A stretch of 64,000 bases of DNA from Syngnathus acus (lineage: Eukaryota; Chordata; Actinopteri; Syngnathiformes; Syngnathidae): assembly GCF_901709675.1 (NCBI RefSeq), contig NC_051101.1:12732501-12796500 (forward strand). The letters are read 5' to 3'. The notes beneath the pieces were generated by a model that was given only the letters and a program-made list of their open reading frames with translations, ran no database searches and was not told where the DNA came from. Below are positions 24,501 through 32,500 of this stretch, one piece after another. The first letter of the stretch is position 1. The number at the start of each line of letters is the position of its first letter. A program made the position numbers and the translations under genes.

Positions 24501-25632
24501 GCCGACGTCTCGTTAATGAGAGCGGCGTGAAGAAAGAATGAAAGGAGCGGGATCATAAAGAGGCGCCGACCCAAAACGTGACACGGGCCTATGTTGTGAA
24601 AGCCATAGAAGCTTTTGTTAGGTGCGGCAAAACAGACGCTCAAAGATAAATCACAAAGTGCGTCGCCGACAGATTACGAAAGTAAGAGCTTATCAAGAGT
24701 CTGAAATATTTTTTTAAAGAACATCATCCTTTTCTCTGCAGTGATGGCAGTCTGGCGACCAAGCAGATTGTGTTTCTGCAGCGACCAGTCCTGAGCCGGA
24801 AGCAGAAGGAATCCAAGGTACACTTTGCTTTCATTGTTTTCAAATGGCCGCTTCCACGCAGATGTTTTCCCTTTCACGCTAAACACAATGGCCTCTCTGT
24901 GAGCGTGATGGTGGGCGAAATGTTTACAGAAGTCGAACCGGACATTTTCTGGAGATGACCTCTGAATAGTCGTGATAACCTCTATGAGTGGAATGACATA
25001 GGCCAAAGATTTAGGAGATAGCTCAAGTCCAACACATTTCCCTTGACGGCAACTTTTGGCCACGGACCTCATCAGTCAGATGTCTGCATTTTATGTAGTA
25101 TATGATGAACACTAATCCAAAACTTTCCATGTTCCAGAAACTGATCTTCAAACCTCGTGGTAAGGCCACCAAAAATGGCATCAAAAACAAAGAGAAGAAG
25201 ACAAAACCCAAATCGGAAGAAGACATTCCCGATCGTAAGGAAAATGGCGAGAAACCAAATGAGCAAGATGAAAAGATTGAAGACCAGAACGCTGTCAAGG
25301 TTGAAACTGTTGAAACAAAGGAAGAAGCGGAAGTCGTAGAAGAGATAGAAAAGGAAACCTTTGAACTTGGCGAGGAGGGATTGGCAGAGTCTCCGGAGAG
25401 GACAGACGTCCAAGAAGTCACAGAAACTGCGGCTGACAACAAAGACGACCAGATCGTGGACGAGCGAGAAGTTGAAGTTTCAGTGGAAAATGGCCTAGAA
25501 ACGGACGAAGATAAAAATGAAGACGAACCAGACCAGAACCAATGCACGATTGAAGAATCAGTTGGCCTGGACCTCAAGGACAAGGGTACGGTGGCAGATT
25601 CACAGAGCCCAAATGAAATCCTACAAGAGTAG
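6393..25632 (+). CDS. rftn1: raftlin (Rftn1), 3' portion; N-terminal exon(s) upstream of window
   Basis: Raftlin is a lipid-raft protein of the inner plasma membrane. In mammals it supports B- and T-cell receptor signalling and TLR3/TLR4 ligand uptake. Coding exons seen: 6393-6570, 10302-10410, 12672-13029, 16519-16734, 19819-19928, 22749-22852, 24742-24817, 25138-25632. All junctions are GT-AG and phases agree, giving 547 visible residues before TAG. Family hallmarks are ELYQQGF and AIHPFI near the start, QGVTFVGF, DAIVVEQWTVI, DYVPLL, GWRLTCVLPTPVIKT and TKQIVFLQRP. These fit RFTN1 better than RFTN2, which has KGYIVGAIHPVIQP at the first site. The myristoyl/palmitoyl Met-Gly-Cys start is not in the window, and the first exon enters with two bases of a split codon. 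The last exon encodes a Glu/Lys-rich disordered tail. The second part of that exon is duplicated at 35328. Which teleost paralogue (a or b) this is cannot be decided here. Confidence 0.93.
6571..10301 (+). other. rftn1 intron
   Basis: No exon seen. Contains a purine-rich stretch near 7570-7640, an A-run near 8970 and a degenerate gattcactccaatt minisatellite at about 9281-9690. Confidence 0.5.
9281..9690 (+). repeat. degenerate minisatellite, gattcactccaatt family
   Basis: Many imperfect units of roughly 20 bases built on gattcactccaatt and tgatacgattcact. The same family appears in the next intron at 10445-10980. Confidence 0.65.
10302..10410 (+). CDS. rftn1: rftn1 exon, second in window
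   Basis: The acceptor is ctccccacag and the donor gtaaca. The exon completes a Gly codon, then encodes VDRRQAVCPPCRLQ through ELIQGYVKK. The end corresponds to the mammalian LIPEFIKK segment and leaves in phase 0. Confidence 0.9.
10411..12671 (+). other. rftn1 intron
   Basis: Apart from the minisatellite at 10445-10980, no exon or RNA gene is seen. C-rich runs lie near 12088-12135. Confidence 0.5.
10445..10980 (+). repeat. minisatellite with a 156-bp higher-order duplication
   Basis: The same gattcactccaatt family as 9281-9690. A larger block starting cgatggtacgat is duplicated in tandem (10485-10640 and 10641-10794), with a few substitutions and one short indel. Confidence 0.75.
12672..13029 (+). 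CDS. rftn1: rftn1 exon, third in window (Ser/Pro-rich linker)
   Basis: The exon encodes IQDAAEQGVTFVGFVQEPYG, then a Ser/Pro-rich, probably disordered linker, and ends RTC plus one base before gtgagt. The acceptor is a tandem NAGNAG (aacagcag). Position 12672 is chosen because mammalian raftlin reads KKIQ across this junction; use of 12669 would add one Gln. Confidence 0.9.
13030..16518 (+). other. rftn1 intron
   Basis: Contains the X-box palindrome at 13037, a T-rich stretch at about 14340-14640, a 16-G run at 15716-15731 and one copy of a dispersed gttagcattaagctagcag motif near 15411. No exon seen. Confidence 0.5.
13037..13050 (+). promoter_or_regulatory. perfect X-box palindrome (RFX-type)
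   Basis: GTAACCATGGTTAC is a perfect 14-bp palindrome matching the RFX X-box form GTNRCC-AT-GGYNAC. It lies 7 bases inside the intron after the rftn1 exon that ends at 13029. RFX binding is inferred. Confidence 0.5.
16519..16734 (+). CDS. rftn1: rftn1 exon, fourth in window
   Basis: The acceptor is ctccacag and the donor gtaaat. The exon encodes AELLALFNHP, YYTVKVPLRVHAG, VEANWLDHMTQHF and GASLVDGHFYLGD. It aligns with mammalian LFNKP, YYPVTIPLHVS, DANWLEHMSDHF and GGMLVNAVFYLG. Confidence 0.92.
16735..19818 (+). other. rftn1 intron
   Basis: Contains an AT-rich stretch with attaaat motifs (about 17810-18115), a G12 run at 19262-19273 and a C-run near 19384-19394. No exon seen. Confidence 0.5.
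19819..19928 (+). CDS. rftn1: rftn1 exon, fifth in window
   Basis: A long T-tract precedes the cattgcag acceptor and the donor is gtaggt. The exon encodes LLPKSVESVFVFQE and the signature YDAIVVEQWTVID, and leaves in phase 0. Confidence 0.93.
20533..20903 (+). repeat. tandem duplication, about 198 and 173 bp
   Basis: Units 20533-20730 and 20731-20903 share ttaaatag, gactggctaacgcaaa, actagcatagac, acttctaaact and cacaacattcaaggtact. Moderate divergence suggests an old duplication. Confidence 0.8.
22161..22393 (+). repeat. minisatellite, unit taaatcccacgagacttcag
   Basis: About eleven imperfect units of roughly 20 bases, each with a variant of aaatcYcacgaga, lie upstream of the rftn1 exon at 22749. 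Confidence 0.85.
22749..22852 (+). CDS. rftn1: rftn1 exon, sixth in window
   Basis: The acceptor is ttccacag and the donor gtaatc. The exon encodes GLQVKADYVPLLQSLAMYG, WRLTCVLPTPVIKTN plus two bases, one of the most conserved raftlin blocks. Confidence 0.93.
22853..24741 (+). other. rftn1 intron
   Basis: Holds a 20-bp dispersed motif (22937-22956, identical to 801-820), an A-run near 23423 and a C-run near 23469. No exon seen. Confidence 0.5.
24742..24817 (+). CDS. rftn1: rftn1 exon, seventh in window
   Basis: The acceptor is tctctgcag and the donor gtacac. The exon encodes SDGSLATKQIVFLQRPVLSR and KQKESK. The SEGSVSTKQIVFLQRP block of mammalian raftlin is clearly recognisable. Confidence 0.93.
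25138..25632 (+). CDS. rftn1: rftn1 last coding exon (charged C-terminal tail)
   Basis: The acceptor is gttccag. The exon opens KLIFKPRGKATKNG and becomes a Lys-rich then Glu-rich tail ending NEILQE before TAG at 25630-25632. No domain is visible; composition suggests disorder. From 25310 onward the exon lies in a segment repeated at 35328. The coding differences I noticed include a synonymous Pro codon change (ccg/cca). Confidence 0.9.
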   Translation, partial: KLIFKPRGKATKNGIKNKEKKTKPKSEEDIPDRKENGEKPNEQDEKIEDQNAVKVETVETKEEAEVVEEIEKETFELGEEGLAESPERTDVQEVTETAADNKDDQIVDEREVEVSVENGLETDEDKNEDEPDQNQCTIEESVGLDLKDKGTVADSQSPNEILQE

Positions 25633-28345
25633 CCCAGAATTTGAAAAGCCCTACCTCGAAAACCTCAAGACAGGGTTCACACCAAACATTATTGGGACTT
25701 GGAGCACCATCGACTTTGAAATCTGCCATCTTTCATCTACCGACTGCTGTATAACCACACCTTGTGAATGTACCACGTATCCTGAAGGAAGCAAATGAAG
25801 ATGCTCGGACTAGACTTGGATCAAGAGCTTGCAGTCTATTAGCTGGCCGGTGCCTTTTAATGGCCAGACTGATATCTGCGGGAAAAGTTATTTTTGGACT
25901 CTTGTTGATCTAGGTGACGAACTTAAAGTCTAAAGACCACTGGCCAACCTCCGTCATACTGCTGACTGCCTAAGGACAGAAAAGACTTGATTCATTCAAC
26001 TCTACGGGATCTGAAGTGTTAGCCTCTGGGAGTGGGATTCCTTTGCGACAGGCAATCCAAAGTTAGCGACACAATGTTGACGGCTACGCTCACCTCGCAT
26101 ACAGAATGTTCCGAACAAGCGGATGTGAAATTCACGGGACTATCATGTAGCTTTTATCTATCGTATCGTAAACAACGTATGCTATGAAACTCGACTTCTG
26201 TAGCCGTGTCTCTTGCCATACTGAGGATTTGACAAATATATTCCATTAAATTTCACTTGACAGCAGCCTTTGATAAAAAAAAAAAAAAAAAACCACTTTT
26301 CTGAAATGTCCATTCATGCCAGGGAATGAATTGAGAAAATGGTGCCTGTGGCGCGTAAAACGAAATGAACTGACTCGTTTTAAAGTAATAGCGGTTAGCA
26401 TGGCTCTTACCTGCGGCTATTAAAGCGCTCCTCAGCGGGTGTTGTTTAGAACAGTGAGCGAGTCGTGAGATGGCGTTGCTTGCCTAAAGGCCGGACGGCG
26501 GGTGGGTCGCGACCACATACGCTACACGAATCGCCCGTTAGCTCTCTAATGGTTTTTGTCAGTAGGGCATCTGTCAGGAATTGTGCATTTCTTACAAAAG
26601 GAGACTGAGGGATTCATTTAGCCACGGCGGTATTGACAATAATGTCGAGCCCAGGTACCTTAGCAAATAGCTTTGAGATTTCACACAATTCACACTTTGA
26701 CGTGAACGGAATGATTTTTTCTGGTTTGATTGTTTTGCTGTTTAAATGTTACAATTACACCCAACGAGACGCCGTGTTTTGTGCTGTCCATGTGTTGTCT
26801 GGTGCTGTTTTTGTGTAGAGCGGAAAACACACGAGACCAGCTTAGCCTTAATTAGCCAAATTCTCAATTTTTTTTCTAAAGTTGCCTCTTAAACGACTTT
26901 CCCATCCACCAAAATATTTTGCTAGTGAGGCGCCTGCCTATCCTATTGAGGCTTCAAGCTACCTCCCGAGGGTTTCTTGGTTTTAAGCTTGATGTCTACG
27001 CCCTTCCCGATGGCAAAATGTGAGGTCATACTTAATGGCAGCCCAGGTTCAAGGGTCACATTTGGCCGCCGGATTGATTTTTCCAGAGGGTAGAAGCACT
27101 CTAATTGTGTTCCAAGATGTGAGGAACATTCTCTCACTGGCTTTTGGCTGCTCCTGGGCTTTCATTGAATGTTTTATTTCGTGCTTTACAATGATTTATG
27201 CAAATGGCATCGCGCTTGGGCGCCACAGAGCTCATGTAGTTTTTTTTTGTTTGTTTTTTTATACAGGGGTTACTTGGTTTACATATGGTTGGGAACAAAA
27301 AAAATCAGACAGTGACGATATCAAGGTTTTGCGATACTGTATCGTGACGATATTATACGTTGCCCATTGACCATAAAAATACGTGAGTGCTAACATGCTA
27401 ACATTTAACTGTTCATTGGTGACAGCGGATGTTACGAACCGGACACGATGTTTTTTTTTCATTACGGTCAACAATCCGTACGTCATGCTGGTGAATCGGC
27501 ACCCGATCGTGGCTGATAACGATTCGGTCCTTGGTGGTATCGACGTTTTGTCACGTCATATCAAAAGTTGTCAATTCTGCCTTGAGGCGTTTATTTTCAT
27601 CGTTAGAAGGAATTTAATTTCATCAATTTCACCGGTTTGTTTTTTCCTGGCTATTTTAAACATGGCAATCAGCAACACCCTTGACCTGCCGTCCCCTCAG
27701 TGACATCATCAAGGTCACATGATAGCACTGTTTGTCTTAACATTCCATTCGGACAGGCATCGACGGTCGTACCTTGATGAACATTTTGTGGGTAGTTGTG
27801 TTTTATTTGTTTCGTCAGTAAAGAGACATTTGAAATTTTCAACATTCCAGCTGCCTGTTTTTGTGTGTAAAAAAATGCCAGTGATGGTGTCAAAGTATTC
27901 TTTATCTGTGTGCTGTCCCGTCCATCGACGTTGTTATTGTTAGCCGCCGCTACTGCATCTGTACAATTTGTACATTATAAAAGTATTTATATTTAATGTC
28001 CACATGTGTGCTTCTTTACTGGGTTCTTAAACAATGCCAGTGTCAGCAAAAATGTTAGTTTTTATAAATTATAAAAAAATCCTAAAAATGTTTTTTCAAA
28101 CAGATGAAACAATAAAATAACTATTGATGAATATCACATTCCCTACTCATGTCTTCACGAAATGATCACATTAGCACTCGAAGCCATGTTTTGTTGATGA
28201 CATCATTAAACGAGAACGTCATTAAATGTGCATTTGGGCTACTATTTGGCTCACTGTGGTAAAAGGTCAAAAGTTTGCATCCAACACTGATGGGATATTT
28301 GCGCCGCTGTTGCGCTGCAACACGGCGCCCAAGGGCCACATTACA

Positions 28346-28385
<40 letters not shown>

Positions 28386-28437
28386 TGTGTGTATAAACAC
28401 ACAAATGTGGCTTGTAAAAGTGCAGCAAGAAGGACAA
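25310..28437 (+). repeat. 3.13-kb direct duplication, copy A
   Basis: This segment holds the last part of the rftn1 tail exon, its 3' untranslated region and downstream DNA ending just past a CA microsatellite. It recurs in the same orientation at 35328-38457. The left limit falls inside a coding exon (shared sequence starts ttgaaacaaagg) and the right limit after aaggacaa. Differences by eye are scattered single substitutions, an A-run of 18 versus 17, a two-base indel near 27730, a three-base indel near 27935 and CA-repeat length. Confidence 0.95.
25633..28437 (+). other. rftn1 3' untranslated and downstream region
   Basis: No further gene is visible. ATTAAA at 26245-26250 is followed about 25 bases later by an 18-A run, and AATAAA occurs at 28111-28116 after an AT-rich stretch; either could mark a transcript end. 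A CA microsatellite lies at about 28348-28383. Almost the whole stretch is copy A of the 3.13-kb duplication. Confidence 0.55.
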
Positions 28438-29571
28438 ATGAAAGCGGGGGACACATGAGAAGCTTTTGCTTCTGTATGGACGTGGAATTCCTAATAATGC
28501 CCCAGCTCGGCCCTCGCAGGTCAATATTTCAGCCCAGATAATAACACGGCTCGGCGTTATGAAGGGCCCACAAGGCCAACTCAATCCATACTGCCTAAGA
28601 CTAAAAGATCATTAAGAGCAAACCCCAAACACCAAAGCACTCTCCTGTCTGCATTGATTGATTGCTAATTGAAGACATTGATGAGTCCATCACACACACA
28701 CACACGGAGACATCATCAAAGGTTTGCATGTCTATTATGTATGAGCTACAGGACCCCATTGAATCGCATATAACTCGGCTGAATATTTTGCACAAATGTT
28801 TTGTTTTGTTTTTTCAAAAGGCTTTTCGTGTCTAATCGAAGGAGGATAATTGACACCGAGGAATAAAAAACACTAAAAGTGGGCAATTTGCTGCTCCTTA
28901 ATAAAGTGTTTAAATTAGACAGCGTATGTCTCACTGGTTGTGGTTCTTAGTCTGCCTCAATGCCACACTGCCCTCTAGTGGAGGGCAGTGATACATCAAA
29001 ATAATTACACTGCTAGAATTTTGGCTTTAATTTGAACGGAAAAAATGCTTTCAAGAGAGGGGGGAAAAGAAATTATATATAAAAAAAATAAAGATCCCTC
29101 AATATAAGATTATTTTTAGCTTTTCAGGGTGGACTCGTGAGTTGGGGGTGGTGTTTGAGACCCTTAAAATGCATACATTATATTAATAAAATGTTAAATT
29201 TGGTATTTTTGCCACTTTGCAATCCACCTTGGTACCTGCGCCACTGTCAGGAAGTCACTTCTGCACGCTCTCTGCTCAACTTTGAATATAATCACCGGTA
29301 GGCTTGATGTGGCGTAATGAGGTCACATGGTGATGATATGTAAATGTGATGTCACTACGGCGGTAGAAGAGGAACATTAGAGACATGACACAGAGCTATA
29401 TGACATCATCACTCACTTTACAGGAGCTGCTGGCAGGGACAAGTCCAGGAAAAAAAAAATCATTTTATGTTAAAATAAAAATAGTTAATCAATCCCCTGC
29501 CACGCTTTATTATTATTATTTTTTTTTAAGTGCTGCCGAAGGTGGATTTGTTATATTCATTTGTGTCTGCC
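28438..29571 (+). other. region between copy A and the kinase start
   Basis: No exon is seen. It includes a short CA run at about 28692-28705, the CTCF-like hairpin at 28966-28990 and AT-rich DNA. The kinase promoter probably lies here or in unrecognised upstream exons; no clear TATA box was found. Confidence 0.4.
28968..28981 (-). promoter_or_regulatory. CTCF-like motif inside a hairpin
   Basis: The minus strand reads CCACTAGAGGGCAG, which fits all 14 positions of the vertebrate CTCF core CCASYAGRKGGCRS. It overlaps a perfect 10-bp inverted repeat (28966-28975 and 28981-28990, 5-base loop). Binding is inferred. Confidence 0.5.
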
Positions 29572-29597
29572 ATGAAAGGAAAATGGCTGCAGAGCAG
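29572..29597 (+). CDS. kinase exon 1 (start codon region, tentative)
   Basis: Two ATGs fit. ATG 29572 spliced at gttagt (29598) to the acceptor at 29688 gives MKGKWLQSR-VQAKV. ATG 29583, with a strong Kozak context (gaaaATGG), spliced to an acceptor at 29695 gives MAAEQ-AKV. Both enter the same downstream frame. The 29688 acceptor has the better tract. A start further upstream is not excluded. Confidence 0.45.
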
Positions 29598-32500
29598 GTT
29601 AGTAAGCAATTAAGACCCTAACTCTTGTTTAGAAACGCACCACAAATGAACTTTTGCTAATGGCGACTGTCAGAACCCCCCTTACAGGGTGCAGGCCAAA
29701 GTCATCACGTCGTCAGAGGAGGAGGCCGTCGCCGTGCTCTCCTCGCTGTACGACGCCGACAAACACCTGAGGGTCCTCCACTCGCCCGCCTCCGACTACC
29801 ACATCATGGAGTTCCTGGGGGAAGGCACCTTCGGCGACGTGGTCAAATGCTTGAAGACGGCCACTAGGGAGGAAGTGGCTGTCAAGATCTTCAAGCAAAT
29901 GGACGCTCTGGACTTGTTTAAGAAAGAGGTGCCTGACACGAGGCCCCGTCGGCTACTTTGATGACTTGATTTGATTGAAATGTCTTTTTCAGGCCCGGGT
30001 GTTGAAAACCTTAATGGATTTCGACACGGACAAAGTCAACCTGATCCAGTGCAAGAGCATCTTTGTGGACAGAGTCTACATGTGTCTCGAGTTTGAGATG
30101 TTGGACATCAACTTGTTGGACTTCATGAACAGCAGACCCACCAAGTGCCTTCTGGTCAAGGAGATCCGACCCATTCTGCATCAGGTACGTTTACCTTCGT
30201 CTAAAGTGGTCAAATACAAAATGTTTATATTTTCCATTCTCCAACGGCTAACAAAGGTAAAGAGGAGTTCTTAATTCCCAAACAAAAATCAAAGCAAACA
30301 TTTGCTCGTGATTTTGCTACATGAAAACGAGAATTTTAACATGATAATCAAGCTGTGGCAGGGTTGTTTCTTTTTGTAGCATGATGCTAAAACTGTGCAT
30401 GAGCTAGCAAGGGATGTTAATCCATTTAACAGGGTTGTTTCTTTTTGTAGCAACATGCTAACACTATATGTAGAAGCTAACAAGGGATGCTAATCTATTT
30501 AACATTTCAACAAGTGATTTTAGAGAGGGGTAGCTTTTCTGTATTTGTTACATAAAAACATTTTTAAAACGCACAGTGTTGGTTAAGTGTTTCTGTCGAT
30601 GCTTATAGCTGGCATACATCGGCAGGGCCGGCCTGCTACGTCTTCAAAAGCTAGCAAGCCAGGCGGATGACGCTATCATAATTGAATACCATGTACTCGT
30701 GTCTTCAGCTGGCCGTGGGCCTGCATTTTCTGAACAGTATTGGACTTATCCACGCAGACCTGAAGCCCAACAACATCATGTTGGTGGAGCACATCAGCCG
30801 GCCGTACAAAGTTAACATCATCGACTTTGGCTTGGCCCAGCACGTCTCGGAGATCAACCAGGGTCAACACTTTCAGAACCGCCGCTACAGGTATTCGTTT
30901 TGCCCTCCTAATTTTGTTGAGATACTTGATAACTATTTGCAGTACGTATTGATTTTACTTGTTTTCAGGGCGCCAGAGATCATTGTCGGTTTTCCCTACG
31001 CGGAGGCCATCGACGTGTGGTCTCTTGGTTGTATTCTCGCCGAGTTGTTTCTGGGCTCGCCACTTTTCTACAGCACCTGTGAATACGACATGGCAAGAAA
31101 GCACCCGCCACTCCTAAAAACCTTTCTCAATCCTAAGTGGACCGACATAAGGTCACTTCAATCTCAAACATTTTTTCCTCCCCACAGTTGAGGAAGATCG
31201 AGCATATCCTGGGTCACTTTCCACAAAGACTACTGAACATTGGAGTCAACACTACGTATTTTTACAAGAGGGAGCGGAGCTTTCAGTCATTTCAGTGGAG
31301 ACTAAAGGTACAAAGCAAATCGGGTGCATTTGTAAACTTCCGATTAGCTACTAGCTAGCAACAACCTCGGATTTTTAGCGGCGAACGAAATTCAGCATCA
31401 CTTTGATTCTGACAGTTTTGTATCACCTTTCCCTAGACGACCAACGAATACGGCTACGTGGCTTGCACCAACAATTTTATCAACTCTCTGGATGACCTTT
31501 GTAAGGTATCAAGCTTTGTTGTTTATCGTACAAAGAATGAGAAATGCCATTTTTGTGACTGCTGCTGCCAAGGCGAAAATGCCAAACAGAATAAAAAAAA
31601 TTGGAACTACCGGTCAATTCACAATCTGCGACCTTACAAAAAGTGATTCTTTATATGTCTTGGTATTAAAGCCTGCAGTGTGTTCCGGTCCAGGTCAGAC
31701 AAGTGGTCCATCTGTCAAATGAGGACACCACAGCAGAAATCCAAGACCAAGAGATCTTTGTGGATTTGCTGAAGCAGCTGTTAAGACCCGACGCCGGCCA
31801 GCGACCGACCCCCAATCAGATTCTCCAGCACGCCTTCGTCACTATGGATGACCTTGCGCTCAACCACGCCGACACCTTCTAGTAGGTTCACGGCGAGGTA
31901 CTGTCGAAGCCGCTTGAGTAGATTAAACGCCTCATTTCTTCTGTTCAAGCTTGAAACTGAGCTGCGAAATGATGCAAGCCTGTCAGAATCCAAGCTCGGG
32001 AACTCGGGCTTCACACGACGAAACCGCGAGCGCTCGTCCCACTTGGCATATCCACCGGGAACATCCCGACATCGTTGGCATCTCGTCACACATCACGAGT
32101 GGCCTGAATCTGGACATGCTCAGCTCGGATCCACAATTGAGCCTCGCGCATCAGCTCCATTCAGTTTGCCTCCACAAGTCGCCGCCCCAGGAAAACATGT
32201 GGCACATGGCAGGGTAAGCTAGTTAGCCGATACCGCTGGCTTAATAAAAACTACCGATTAATCGGTCACATTTTTCAGAGAACCACAACAGAAGGAGGAT
32301 CAGGAGCAACGAGGTACGTTTGAGCTCGCTGTTGGAACGAAGCTACGATGACATCACTTGTGACCTTCCGACAGGGTCTTCCGCCATGATGACCAGCAAA
32401 TCGGCTATATCTGACCCTCCGGCACAAAAGAGCAATCAGTCAGTTCTGGACTTTTTTTGGGGGGGGGGGGGGTCTAGATTTTTTTGAACAGGTCTGAAGT

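Noticed and set aside
25023-25583. 186-aa open frame on - strand
   Set aside because: Ser-rich antisense shadow of the Glu/Lys-rich raftlin last exon; its partial twin at 35293-35601 follows from the duplication.
26245-26292. ATTAAA followed by 18 A, like a retrocopy poly(A) tail
   Set aside because: The same gene is intron-split upstream and the A-run is followed by sequence shared in both copies; more likely a genomic A-run at or near a natural transcript end.
31882-31949. Kinase ending at TAG 31880-31882 (premature stop)
   Set aside because: A gtaggt donor lies exactly across the stop and a good acceptor follows 68 bases later into HIPK-like sequence, so the TAG is probably spliced out.
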